Source: Candidatus Polarisedimenticolaceae bacterium (GTDB lineage: Bacteria > Pseudomonadota > Gammaproteobacteria > Chromatiales > Chromatiaceae). Taken from it: a DNA stretch of 47,483 nt. The notes below the pieces were generated by a model that did no database searches, was not told the origin of the DNA, and saw only the letters and a program-made list of their open reading frames with translations. Shown one piece after another: positions 1 to 8,416 of this stretch (position 1 is the stretch's first letter; each line of letters begins with the position of its first letter). The stretch lies in NCBI GenBank assembly GCA_021648685.1, contig JAKISI010000023.1:1-47483 (forward strand), written 5' to 3'. The position numbers and the translations under genes are program-made.

Positions 1-178
1 GCTCAGGCAGCACTTCTTCGAGGATGGCGAATACCGGCTCACGTACCTCCGGCGTTATATAGATGTGCTGTAGTCCCAGCAGAATCTGCGGAATGTCGTC
101 TCGAGATTTTGGATCCAATCGAATGGCACCGATCTCTTGCTCGCCTATTTGCAATTGTGGGTCAATTATTTTGCGCAT
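1..178 (-). CDS. ISNCY-like transposase, N-terminal part, cut by the window edge
   Basis: The minus strand opens with ATG at 178 and stays open to the left edge, giving 59 residues that begin MRKIIDPQLQIGEQEIGAI and continue with an SRDDIPQILLGLQ stretch. This N-terminus is the kind found in ISNCY-family transposases, which start with a short segment naming the sequences to be cut before a DDE-type catalytic domain. Only the start is present, so the catalytic residues cannot be checked. No terminal inverted repeat could be identified to its right. Together with the IS4 remnant just downstream this makes the left end of the window a transposon graveyard. The family call rests on memory of the N-terminal motif and is moderate. 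Confidence 0.55.
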   Translation of the reverse strand, partial: MRKIIDPQLQIGEQEIGAIRLDPKSRDDIPQILLGLQHIYITPEVREPVFAILEEVLPE

Positions 179-424
179 GGAGATTTCACCGGGTGAAGAT
201 TTGTAGGTTTTGTCGTATTTTACGCATCCGAGTATTACCCTCAGGTCGGCGACTGTTGGAACAATGCTTTAAAAACAATGACTTATCGAAATATAGAGCA
301 AATACTGCTGCTTGCTGCTCATTCATTCTTCAACCACATGGTTCTAGTATAACATGCTGTTTTTAATCATGTTTGCGTCTTTTCGTTCAGGCACTATATA
401 GGAAAACTTGTCTTCGCTCAGGTA
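179..424. other. Non-coding spacer between two transposase remnants
   Basis: This stretch separates the minus-strand ISNCY-like start from the plus-strand IS4 remnant. In the frame of the IS4 gene, positions 398-424 translate to IGKLVFAQV, which matches the usual extreme N-terminus of this transposase type, but no ATG or GTG lies in front of it in that frame. The original start codon therefore appears lost. The rest is moderately AT-rich with no gene, hairpin or clear inverted repeat that I can support. Confidence 0.4.
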
Positions 425-1147
425 ATGGAACACCTTCCAATGAAAGCTTTTCACCGTTGCGTGAAACACTACAATGGAAATCACAAGGTCAAATCCTTCA
501 GTTGCCTCGACCAATTCCTCTGCATGGCTTTTGCGCAACTGACTTACAGAGAGAGCCTCAGAGGAACAGAAATCTCTCTTCGAGTACAAAGCGAGAAGCT
601 CTACCATATGGGGATACGTGGCGGAATCTCTCGCAACACGCTCTCCAACGCCAACAAAGTGCGAGATTGGAGAATCTATGCCGACTTTGCTCAAGCACTG
701 ATCAAAATCGCCAGACCACTTTATGCAGAGGAGGATCTGGGACTCGAACTCGACAATACAGTTTACGCACTCGACGCCTCTACCATCCATCTCTGTCTCT
801 CTGTTTTTCCATGGGCTCTGTTTCGTTCCACAAAGTCAGCGGTAAAACTCCATACCCTGCTCGATCTACGTGGGAATATCCCAACCTTTATCCATATTTC
901 GGATGGCAAGCTCCACGACGTCAATGTGCTCGATATCCTGATACCAGAGCCTGGAGCCTTCTACATCATGGGTCGGGGCTACCTGGATTTTGGAAGGCTT
1001 TTCGGTATGGATCAGGCCGGAGCATTTTTCGTCATCCGAGCCAAGCGCAATACTGTGTACAAACGCCGCTACTCCCATCCAGTCAGTTCCGCTGCTCAAT
1101 CCGGTGGAGTGAAATGCGGCCAGACCATCGTGTTGCGCGCTGGCTAA
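425..1147 (+). pseudogene. IS4-family transposase, truncated and inactivated
   Basis: The 240-residue frame has the hallmarks of an IS4-type transposase of the DUF4372 plus DDE class: SFSCLDQFLCMAFAQLTYRE near the N-terminus, then ALDASTI carrying the first catalytic Asp, then the KLHTLLDLRGN and SDGKLHDVN stretches. The second catalytic region reads MGRGYLDF where active relatives have MDRGY, so the second Asp is replaced by Gly. The frame stops shortly after CGQTIVL, about 100 or more residues early, so the YREK region with the catalytic Glu is absent. Homology also extends upstream of the ATG to about 398 without a start codon. Three independent lesions make this a dead remnant. A longer frame in another register over the same DNA is a shadow. 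Confidence 0.8.
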
Positions 1148-1208
1148 TCATCTGTTTTTTCAAGCATTGTTGTTGGTGAAGTCGGAAGATGGGCCGGGAG
1201 CCTGTTGA

Positions 1209-2024
1209 CTATCTGCTGTTAAGGCAGGAGTAAAATTCAGGCCGGCGGTCTTTGAGAAGGTGGCTCAGTGGTGTGACATTTTTGTCTCTGGCCTGTGCCA
1301 GGTCGATCTGCGTAATGAAAAGCCCCTCCTCCTCAGTGGATGAGCGGTGTATCAATGTCCCTTTTGGCCCGGTTATCTGGCTTTGGCCGGTGAAGTTAAG
1401 GGTTCCTCTTGGACGGTTATCGGGGCCGGTTCGGTTGGCTGTGACGGCAAACAGGCCATTTTCCATGCAGCGGGTCAGCATCGCCTGCTGACACCAGGGT
1501 AGTACCAGGTTGGAGGGGTGGCAGATCAGGTCGGCCCCCTGTAGTGCCAGACTGCGTGCGACCTCTGGAAAGGCCCAGTCGTAGCAGATCATCAGACCCA
1601 CCTGGATGCCGTCAATATTGCTAATCTGTAGTGGCCTGTCGCCAGGGTCAAAATACTCTGATTCTGTATTGAAGAGATGGAGCTTGCGGTAGGTTTGCAC
1701 AATGCCCTCTCCGTTGATCAGAAGGGCGCTGTTGAAAATCCTATCCCCTGTTTTTTCAGCAAATCCGGTCACCAGATGAAAGCTGTTGTTAGCGCAGAGC
1801 GCTATCAATGTCGCTAGGGTGGCTGATGTCGCAGGATCTTCGGCCAATCTGCCCAGCTCATTGCGATCCTGGAAATAGTAGCCGGTAAATGGCAGTTCTG
1901 GTAGGACGATAATATCAACCTCAGCCCCGTCTAAAGCGGCCGTCACTTTAGAGAGATTTTTGGCGACGGCACCAAATTGAGGGGCAAACTGATAGAAACC
2001 AATCTTACGTACCAGATCCGGCAT
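1209..2024 (-). CDS. Carbon-nitrogen hydrolase (nitrilase superfamily)
   Basis: This 271-residue protein carries the nitrilase-superfamily triad: Glu in LPELPFTGY, Lys in YRKLHLF and Cys in ICYDWAFPE. The fold is a thiol hydrolase that cleaves amide or nitrile C-N bonds of small molecules in the cytoplasm. The length is typical for a single-domain amidohydrolase. Substrate cannot be read from the sequence; omega-amidase, N-carbamoyl-amine hydrolase and formamidase types remain possible. It lies 5 bp downstream of the SIMPL-domain gene on the same strand, so the two are probably cotranscribed, although no functional link is known. The C-terminus ends normally at a TAG. Confidence 0.85.
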   Translation of the reverse strand: MPDLVRKIGFYQFAPQFGAVAKNLSKVTAALDGAEVDIIVLPELPFTGYYFQDRNELGRLAEDPATSATLATLIALCANNSFHLVTGFAEKTGDRIFNSALLINGEGIVQTYRKLHLFNTESEYFDPGDRPLQISNIDGIQVGLMICYDWAFPEVARSLALQGADLICHPSNLVLPWCQQAMLTRCMENGLFAVTANRTGPDNRPRGTLNFTGQSQITGPKGTLIHRSSTEEEGLFITQIDLAQARDKNVTPLSHLLKDRRPEFYSCLNSR

Positions 2025-2029
2025 GCAGG

Positions 2030-2731
2030 CTATCTCTGCAGCTCGATGGTGCCATTGGCAGTGACTTGAACGGTCTGTTTGCCTGTCTCAAGAGCCACTG
2101 CGCCAAGGGCGTTGCTCTCCATCATGGCGCGTTGCTGGTAGACGCGTGGCATGGCGCTGCCAGAGGTGTTGATCCCTATCTGTACCAGTCGATAGGTGGT
2201 GTGCTCCCACGCTTTACTTATGAGTGTGGCGCGTGCTTTAAAGGCGGTGATGGCCTGGGTGATGAGCCGGTTTTCTGCCTCATCCCGTCTTTTTTGGGAG
2301 ATTTTGTAGCGGACACTGTCGACCAGCAGACGTTGTTGCAGTTCGCCAATAAGCTGGCTCATGGCCACAGTATCCTGGCTTGTCAGGCGCAGCGATTGCC
2401 TGACCCGCCAACCTGTCTGAGACTGCTTGTGGTAGGTCGGGCTGGTGTGATAATCCAGCGTCTGCACGCTGATGCCCGGCACCAGTTTGGCCTGCTGGAT
2501 GGCCCACTCAATATCACGATTTGTCTCTTTTGCCAGCTGGCTGGCAGTGCGGCCCTCTTTCTGGACATAGAGCTGCGCCACCAGCGTATCGTTCTCTATC
2601 TCGTCGGTTGCGCTGACGGAGAGGTTGATGCGGTTGTAGAGCGGCTCTTTCTCTCCGGCAGATGCCGGGCTGAAGAGGCTGCAGAGTATCAACAGAGTCG
2701 CTATCTGAAACGGTGCCAATCGACGGGTCAT
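2030..2731 (-). CDS. SIMPL-domain periplasmic protein (DUF541)
   Basis: The start at 2731 is chosen because AGGAG lies 7 bases in front of it and because it yields a clean signal peptide, MTRRLAPFQIATLLILCSLF followed by SPASAG; the longer frame from 2770 would put 13 extra residues in front. The mature part of about 208 residues has the SIMPL pattern: an N-terminal SVSATDEIENDTLVAQLYV strand pair, a central helical stretch, and a C-terminal VQVTANGTIELQ strand. SIMPL proteins are periplasmic or envelope proteins of ill-defined role, linked in E. coli to oxidative stress defence. No lipobox is present. It heads a likely two-gene unit with the nitrilase gene. Confidence 0.8.
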   Translation of the reverse strand: MTRRLAPFQIATLLILCSLFSPASAGEKEPLYNRINLSVSATDEIENDTLVAQLYVQKEGRTASQLAKETNRDIEWAIQQAKLVPGISVQTLDYHTSPTYHKQSQTGWRVRQSLRLTSQDTVAMSQLIGELQQRLLVDSVRYKISQKRRDEAENRLITQAITAFKARATLISKAWEHTTYRLVQIGINTSGSAMPRVYQQRAMMESNALGAVALETGKQTVQVTANGTIELQR

Positions 2732-2907
2732 AAATGAACTCCTGCCTGGGTTTTGATCTACATTTCGCACAGATAATACTTCAAATTGGTGCTGCAGGGG
2801 CTGCTGTTTTTATCTTTCCGGATGAAAAAGAGCTATTCCTGCTTGCACGATAGTGAGCGGGACGGCAAGATCCCTCTCCAATCTAATATGTTTGGAGAGG
2901 TAGACAA

Positions 2908-3930
2908 ATGCGCGCCGTACAGATGACAGAGCCGGGATCACCCAATGTATTACAGCTGGTCGAAATGGCTGAGCCTGAGATCCAGACAGCCACCCAGGTA
3001 AAGATTCGGATGATGGCGGCCGGGGTCAATCCCATCGACACCAAGATCCGTCAAAATGCCCCTTTTTACCCACATGATCTGCCCGCCGTGCTGGGCTGTG
3101 ACGGAGCGGGCGTGGTGATGGAGGTTGGGTCGGGTGTGAGTCGCTTCAAGCCAGGAGATGCAGTCTGGTTCTGCAATGGCGGGCTGGGACGGGAGCAGGG
3201 TACCTATGCCCAGTTTACGGTGGTTGAAGAGGCCTATCTCCAGCTCAAACCCAAAAAGCTGAGTTTTGCCGAAGCGGCCGCGGCGCCACTGGTGTTGATC
3301 ACCGCCTGGGAGGCCATTATAGAGCGAGGCCGTCTGCAGGCGGGACAGACGGTATTGATTCATGGGGGTGCCGGTGGGGTTGGCCATGTTGCCATCCAGC
3401 TGGCGCAATCGGGTGGAGCGCGGGTCTGCACAACGGTGGGCGATGAAGAGCAGGCCATGCTGGCTCAGGATATGGGCGCGGAGGAGTTTATCTTCTACCG
3501 CCATCGTGATTTTGTGGAAGCGGTGCTGGCCTGGACCAACAATAAAGGCGTGGACATCGCTCTGGATACGGTGGGTCCTGATAACTTCCGCCGTACCATC
3601 CCGGCGATGGCCTATACGGGCAGCCTGATAACATTGCTTGATCCTGGCCCGGATATGGATTGGACAGAGGCGCGCAACCTGAACCTGAATATTGGATTCG
3701 AGCTGATGCTGACCCCCATGCTGCGGGACAATCTCCCCGCTGCCAGAGCCCACCATCTGGAGATCTTGCGTCGCTGTGCCGGTTGGGTTGATACCGGCAA
3801 GCTCAAGATCCATGTGAGTCGCAAGTTCCCGCTGGAGGAGGCAGCCGATGCCCATCGACTTCTGGAGAAAGGGCATGTCCGGGGCAAGCTGGTATTGGTA
3901 ATCGAGGATTGGGAGCTGCCGGTGGCTTGA
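2908..3930 (+). CDS. Zn-independent medium-chain dehydrogenase, quinone oxidoreductase-like
   Basis: The 340-residue product starts at an ATG with GGAGAGG 7 bases upstream. It has the MDR architecture: an N-terminal GroES-like domain (residues 1 to about 125, with GVNPIDTKIR and LGCDGAGVV) and a Rossmann domain with the NADPH loop HGGAGGVGHVAIQLAQ. The GHE and four-Cys zinc motifs of alcohol dehydrogenases are missing, so it fits the quinone-oxidoreductase/zeta-crystallin branch, which reduces quinones or enones with NADPH. It is monocistronic between a divergently transcribed SIMPL gene and cytochrome c4. Substrate is unknown. Confidence 0.85.
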   Translation: MRAVQMTEPGSPNVLQLVEMAEPEIQTATQVKIRMMAAGVNPIDTKIRQNAPFYPHDLPAVLGCDGAGVVMEVGSGVSRFKPGDAVWFCNGGLGREQGTYAQFTVVEEAYLQLKPKKLSFAEAAAAPLVLITAWEAIIERGRLQAGQTVLIHGGAGGVGHVAIQLAQSGGARVCTTVGDEEQAMLAQDMGAEEFIFYRHRDFVEAVLAWTNNKGVDIALDTVGPDNFRRTIPAMAYTGSLITLLDPGPDMDWTEARNLNLNIGFELMLTPMLRDNLPAARAHHLEILRRCAGWVDTGKLKIHVSRKFPLEEAADAHRLLEKGHVRGKLVLVIEDWELPVA

Positions 3931-3981
3931 ATCTGCATCGCAGCAGGCGAGCCGGGATAGGTGCTTTTAGCGGCCTATTAT

Positions 3982-4011
3982 TTGACCCTGCACCAGCGAC
4001 TCTGGTATATA
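3982..4011 (+). promoter_or_regulatory. Candidate sigma-70 promoter of cytochrome c4
   Basis: TTGACC at 3982-3987 and TATATA at 4006-4011 are separated by 18 bases, 134 bases in front of the cytochrome start. The -35 hexamer matches the consensus at five of six positions. A second possible -10, TAGAAT, lies near 4035 without a good -35. This is a pattern match only. Confidence 0.4.
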
Positions 4012-4145
4012 TGGCGGCTAGACGCTAAAACTAGAGTAGAATAGTAAAGAATTTAGTGGGGGCATCAATGGCAGTAGTCGGCCGCTACTTACGCAGGCAT
4101 AATCGCCAGCAGTGTTCCACAACTCATTAAACAGTAGGTTCAATC

Positions 4146-4757
4146 ATGAAAAAAAGTTTGGTAGCAGTTTTTGTAGTTATAGGGATGGTAGCAGCCAGTG
4201 GAGTTCAAGCTGCAGGCGATGCAGCTGCCGGGCAGGCCAGAGCCGCCCTGTGTATCGCGTGCCATGGCCCAGGCGGAAACAGCCTGAACCCCATGTGGCC
4301 AAAGCTGGCGGGGCAGCATCCAAACTATATTGTGAAGCAGCTTGAGTTATTTAAAGCGGGCGAGCGGAAAGACCCGATGATGGCGCCGATGGCTGTAGCA
4401 CTTGATGACAAGACCATGGCTGATCTTGCAGCTTATTTCTCCAGTCAGAAAAGAAGCGATGGGGTTGCTGCTGAAGATCAGGTTGAGCTGGGTGGAAAAA
4501 TCTATCGCGGCGGCAATAAAGCCTCCGGTGTAGCGGCTTGTATGGCTTGCCACGGGCCTACCGGCGCTGGTAACCCGGCGGCCAATTTTCCTAATCTGGC
4601 AGGTCAGCAGGCTATATATGTTGCCAAAGCACTGAAGGACTTCCGCTCTGGCGCACGCGCCACAGACCCAAACATGATGATGCGTGGTGTGGCAAAAAAC
4701 ATGACAGACGCTGAAATCACCGCTGTTGCCCAGTTTATCCAGGGGCTAAAGCAGTAA
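4146..4757 (+). CDS. Cytochrome c4, dihaem periplasmic electron carrier
   Basis: The protein has 203 residues. A signal peptide (MKKSLVAVFVVIGMVAASGV, cleavage after QA near residue 22) sends it to the periplasm. Two haem c sites, CIACH at 36-40 and CMACH at 132-136, sit in two similar halves of about 90 residues, each beginning with a G-x-GN pattern and containing an axial Met candidate (the MMAPM region near 78-82 and the NMMMRG region near 175). This is the cytochrome c4 pattern: a tandem duplication that carries electrons from the bc1 complex to terminal oxidases. It stands alone between a candidate promoter and a strong terminator, as expected for an abundant carrier. Confidence 0.92.
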   Translation: MKKSLVAVFVVIGMVAASGVQAAGDAAAGQARAALCIACHGPGGNSLNPMWPKLAGQHPNYIVKQLELFKAGERKDPMMAPMAVALDDKTMADLAAYFSSQKRSDGVAAEDQVELGGKIYRGGNKASGVAACMACHGPTGAGNPAANFPNLAGQQAIYVAKALKDFRSGARATDPNMMMRGVAKNMTDAEITAVAQFIQGLKQ

Positions 4758-4785
4758 AAATCAGGCAACATGTAGTCTGTTTTAC

Positions 4786-4813
4786 AAAGGGTGGCCGGCT
4801 GGCCGCCCTTTTT
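4786..4813 (+). terminator. Rho-independent terminator after cytochrome c4
   Basis: AAAGGG-T-GGCC pairs with GGCC-G-CCCTTT around a GGCT loop, and the right arm runs into five T. The stem begins 28 bases after the cytochrome c4 stop. Confidence 0.8.
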
Positions 4814-4965
4814 AGTGCCTGGAAGGAATTTTTTTCTGGACTAGAATTGATTACATCCGGGTCGTTATCTTGCAGGACAAATCTGTCTGTGAGGGGGCGC
4901 AGGGTTGGCATAGACGATGAGATGTCCCAAATCTAAATCTATCTGAATCATGCAAGAGTGGCGGA

Positions 4966-5766
4966 ATGCAGCGAATACGTGTCTTAAGCTATAACATCCA
5001 GGCGGGGATTGGTACCCGGCGCTACCGCGATTATGTGACCCACAGCTGGAAGCATCTGCTGCCCCACCGGGGTCGGGAGAGGAACCTGAACCGCATATCT
5101 GGGTTACTGCATAGCTACGACCTGGTGGGTTTGCAGGAGGTTGATTCCGGAAGCCTGCGCACAGGCTTTATTGACCAAACCCAATATCTGGCAAAGCTGG
5201 CCGGATTTCCTCACTGGCACAAACAGGTGAACCGCAACCTGGGCAAGCTGGCGCAGCACAGCAACGGCCTGCTAAGCCATCTTCGACCCTCTTCAATAAC
5301 AGAGCATAACCTGCCGGGTCTGCCGGGTCGGGGCGCCATCCTGTGTCGTTTTGGTGATTCTGGTCATGAGCTGGTGGTGTGCATCTTGCACCTGGCTCTG
5401 GGGCAGCGGGCGCGCCTGCGGCAAGTCTCCTACATCAGCGAACTTATGGCAGATTACCCTTACAGCATCATCATGGGTGATCTGAACTGCGGGTCAGACT
5501 CCCCCGAGGTGGCGCTATTGATGGAACGGCTGAACCTATGGGAGCCTATAACGGAAGAGAGCACCTTTCCCAGCTGGCGGCCAAAGAAGAAGATCGACCA
5601 CATCCTGGTATCAAGCACGCTAGGTATCGAAAGAGCCCGGGTGTTGGATTATGCCTGCTCAGATCATCTGCCAATCAGCCTGGATGTATTGCTACCGGAA
5701 GGGTTTGCCCCGGTCTCCAGACAGATCAAACCCATTGAGGGGCGCCCCCCGGGGATTGCCGCATAA
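4966..5766 (+). CDS. Endonuclease/exonuclease/phosphatase (EEP) family hydrolase
   Basis: The 266 residues contain all signature motifs of the EEP (DNase I-like) superfamily in order: SYNIQAG with Asn10, LQEVD with Glu58, a histidine-containing LHLALG near 141, GDLNC with Asp172 and Asn174, and the final SDHLPI with Asp233-His234. These bind a divalent metal and activate water to cut a phosphodiester or phosphomonoester. The substrate (DNA, RNA, phosphoinositide-like or another) cannot be told. There is no signal peptide, so it should be cytoplasmic. GTGGCGG in front of the ATG serves as ribosome site. The diguanylate cyclase gene begins 25 bases after its stop, so the two are likely cotranscribed. 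Confidence 0.85.
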   Translation: MQRIRVLSYNIQAGIGTRRYRDYVTHSWKHLLPHRGRERNLNRISGLLHSYDLVGLQEVDSGSLRTGFIDQTQYLAKLAGFPHWHKQVNRNLGKLAQHSNGLLSHLRPSSITEHNLPGLPGRGAILCRFGDSGHELVVCILHLALGQRARLRQVSYISELMADYPYSIIMGDLNCGSDSPEVALLMERLNLWEPITEESTFPSWRPKKKIDHILVSSTLGIERARVLDYACSDHLPISLDVLLPEGFAPVSRQIKPIEGRPPGIAA

Positions 5767-5791
5767 GCAATGATAATTGAGAAAGTGGTGT

Positions 5792-7366
5792 ATGGCAGAG
5801 ATTGACTGGAAAGAGAAATACCGCCTCCTGGCAGAGCGGCAGGGTGCTGATGAACTGGAGCAGGCAGAGATAGAGCAACTGCTCTGCCGTACGATCAGCC
5901 GCCTGACCATTGCTACCAGCGGGCTAGACCCCAATCTGGACCCCAACCTTGCGAAGATTCGTGGGGCCATACGCGATGGGGTTGACCTCGAGCTGAAAAA
6001 GACACTGGATGCGCTGTCCGACGCGTTGATGCGCACGGACGAGTCAAAACCAAGCACAGCCAACGTAGTATCACCACCTGACCTGCTACAGCGGCTGCTG
6101 AGCCGAATCAATCTTACCGGCAAACCGGCTGCCCAGCTGGACAAAATTATCCAGCAGCTGCAGGCTGACCCTGCAAATATCGCTGATGCACAGCTGGATG
6201 AGTTGCTGGCGCTGATAACCTCCAAAAACAGCTCAGCGGCTGACAGCCTGCCCCGCCCTGGGCTATTTGGGCGCATCTTCAAAGCAGAGGAGGAGAATCA
6301 CAAGGCGGCTGAAAGCAGTTCAGTTTCAGAGCCCAACCAGGTGCTGCTGCGCCTGTTGGAAAAGCTGAACTGGCCGGGGCATTTAACCGGGGAAGTGACA
6401 AACCTGATGGCACGTCTGGGCAAAGACGCTGCTGCCGAAGCCTGGATACCTGTGCTGGATGATCTGGGCAAGCTGGTCACTACCACACTGGGAGAGGTTC
6501 AGACCGAAATGCGCGCCACCGAGAATTTCCTCAGTGAGCTGACATTACGCCTGCAAGAGCTCGATCAGCACATGGCCGGCAGCGCATCTGACCGTGCAAA
6601 CGCAACCCAGAATGGAGAGGCACTAAATGCCGCTGTGCAGGGTGAGATGGGAGAGATCCAGCACAGCCTCTCCGTTGCAACAGATCTTGAGAGTCTGAAA
6701 ATCGATATCGCCCATCGCCTGGACACCATTCAAGGCCATGTTGATGCACACCTGAAAGCAGAGGAGATGCGACGCAAGAGTGCCCTGATTAAAGAGCAGG
6801 CACTGCGCCAGCGCCTGCATCTGCTGGAAAATGAGACAACCAGCCTCCACTCCAAAATGATGGATGCAAAATCAAAGGCACTGGAAGACCCCGTGACCGG
6901 ACTGCCCAATCGAATCGCCTATGAAGAGCGCCTGGCTACCGAAGTTGCCCGCTGGAAGCGTACTCATAATCCACTTCTGATACTGGTTTGGGATGTTGAT
7001 GATTTCAAGCAGATCAATGACCGGTTTGGACATAAGGCCGGGGACAAGGCGTTACGGGTTATTGGGCGGATTTTAAGCGCACGCCCAAGAGAACTGGATT
7101 TTGTTGGCCGCTATGGGGGTGAAGAGTTTGTTATGTTACTGGTAGATTCCACGCTTGAAGATGCAAAAAAGCTGGCGGATGAAATCAGGGAGTCTATTGC
7201 CAATAGTGGTTTTCATTCATCCGCCAAAGAGGAAATCCCCATAACCATCTCCTGTGGGATCTCTGAATTCCGTGCAGGTGATACTGCAGACGATGTATTC
7301 GTGCGAGCAGATGAGGCGATGTACAGAGCCAAAAAAGAGGGTAAAAACCGCGTTATTGTGGGGTAA
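5792..7366 (+). CDS. GGDEF diguanylate cyclase with a long helical N-terminal region
   Basis: I start the gene at ATG 5792 rather than the TTG at 5777 because the family-like beginning is MAEIDWKEKYRLLAERQ. Residues 1 to about 360 have no membrane segment and are mostly predicted helix, with leucine-rich LLQRLLSRIN and LLRLLEKLNW segments and a coiled-coil-like stretch before the catalytic domain. The C-terminal GGDEF domain has YGGEEF with the motif at 442-446, preceded five residues earlier by RELD, an RxxD inhibitory site. It should therefore make c-di-GMP from two GTP under product inhibition. The N-terminal region reminds me of the Pseudomonas DgcP type, but I cannot confirm that. It probably shares a transcript with the EEP gene. 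Confidence 0.85.
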   Translation: MAEIDWKEKYRLLAERQGADELEQAEIEQLLCRTISRLTIATSGLDPNLDPNLAKIRGAIRDGVDLELKKTLDALSDALMRTDESKPSTANVVSPPDLLQRLLSRINLTGKPAAQLDKIIQQLQADPANIADAQLDELLALITSKNSSAADSLPRPGLFGRIFKAEEENHKAAESSSVSEPNQVLLRLLEKLNWPGHLTGEVTNLMARLGKDAAAEAWIPVLDDLGKLVTTTLGEVQTEMRATENFLSELTLRLQELDQHMAGSASDRANATQNGEALNAAVQGEMGEIQHSLSVATDLESLKIDIAHRLDTIQGHVDAHLKAEEMRRKSALIKEQALRQRLHLLENETTSLHSKMMDAKSKALEDPVTGLPNRIAYEERLATEVARWKRTHNPLLILVWDVDDFKQINDRFGHKAGDKALRVIGRILSARPRELDFVGRYGGEEFVMLLVDSTLEDAKKLADEIRESIANSGFHSSAKEEIPITISCGISEFRAGDTADDVFVRADEAMYRAKKEGKNRVIVG

Positions 7367-7405
7367 AACCTCGCTTCCGACTTAGAGAGATGACACCTGC
7401 CCCGG

Positions 7406-8416
7406 ATGACTAATTCCTGTACCCTTCCGGCCATGCCTGAAAGAATCAAAAAACTGAAAAAATGGCTGACAGATCAGGTTGGCCTCCCCTCTTTTTCATT
7501 AGAGCCTGCCTCTGGTGATGCCAGCTTCCGGCGCTACTTCCGCGTTATGCTGAGTGATAAAAGCTATATCGCCATGGATGCCCCGCCCGACAAAGAGGAT
7601 TGCCGTCCCTTTGTAGCCATTGCCCGCCAGCTAAAGGCTGTAGGGCTCAATGTGCCATCAATTCATGCTGAAAATCTGGAGCAGGGCTTTCTGCTGCTGG
7701 ATGATTTTGGGTCAACCCTCTATTTGGATATCCTCAACCCGGGCAATGCAGATCAACTCTACGCTGATGCCATAGTATCGCTGGTACAGCTACAAAGTAA
7801 AATGCCGACAGCGGCACTGCCGCCCTATAACCGGGTGCTATTGATGCAGGAGATGGAGCTGTTCCGAGAGTGGCTGCTACAGAAGCATTTGGGATTGTCA
7901 CTCACAGATAATGACCATGCTCTGCTTACCCAAGCCTTTGAGCTGTTGGCCAACAGTGCCCTGGAGCAGCCCCAGGTTGCTGTTCACCGGGATTACCACT
8001 CCCGCAATCTGATGTTGACTGATCCCAACCCCGGCATTCTGGATTTTCAGGATGCAGTCAATGGCCCGGTGACCTATGATCTGGTTTCGCTGCTGCGTGA
8101 TTGCTATATCCAATGGCCTGCCGGGCAGGTTGAAACCTGGGCTATGATCTACTTCAAGCAGGCAGTAAAAAGTGGCGTGTTGCTGAGCGAGTACGAAGAG
8201 AAGTTTCCGCAATGGTTTGATCTGATGGGGGTGCAGCGCCATCTCAAGGCAGCGGGGATATTTACACGTTTACATTGTCGTGATGGCAAGTCAGGTTACC
8301 TTAAGGATATTCCCCGAACACTGGGCTATATTGTGAAGCTTGCACCCCGGTACGCCAGGTTACAGGGGTTGGCTGAGTTTATTACCCGCAGAGTGCTGCC
8401 TGGGTTGGCAGCCTAA
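7406..8416 (+). CDS. AmgK-like aminoglycoside-phosphotransferase-fold kinase
   Basis: The 336-residue protein has the APH kinase fold: SGDASFRRYFRV as nucleotide-binding loop, the catalytic HRDYHSRN (His194, Asp196) and the metal-binding LDFQDA (Asp213). The YDLVSLLRD stretch that follows is typical of AmgK, the cytoplasmic kinase that phosphorylates N-acetylmuramate or N-acetylglucosamine at the anomeric carbon in peptidoglycan recycling. AmgK usually sits beside murU; here no murU follows, and the next gene is convergent and overlaps by 4 bp. Neither start candidate (7406, or MPERIKK at 7433) has a good ribosome site, so the first nine residues are uncertain. A different sugar or small-molecule substrate is possible. 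Confidence 0.75.
   Translation: MTNSCTLPAMPERIKKLKKWLTDQVGLPSFSLEPASGDASFRRYFRVMLSDKSYIAMDAPPDKEDCRPFVAIARQLKAVGLNVPSIHAENLEQGFLLLDDFGSTLYLDILNPGNADQLYADAIVSLVQLQSKMPTAALPPYNRVLLMQEMELFREWLLQKHLGLSLTDNDHALLTQAFELLANSALEQPQVAVHRDYHSRNLMLTDPNPGILDFQDAVNGPVTYDLVSLLRDCYIQWPAGQVETWAMIYFKQAVKSGVLLSEYEEKFPQWFDLMGVQRHLKAAGIFTRLHCRDGKSGYLKDIPRTLGYIVKLAPRYARLQGLAEFITRRVLPGLAA

Noticed and set aside
373-1179. 268-codon frame overlapping the IS4 transposase
   Set aside because: Composition is Arg/Ser-rich shadow text; the other register has clear IS4 similarity.
2950-3876. 308-codon open frame on the minus strand
   Set aside because: It is the antisense of the MDR oxidoreductase gene, without signal or motif.
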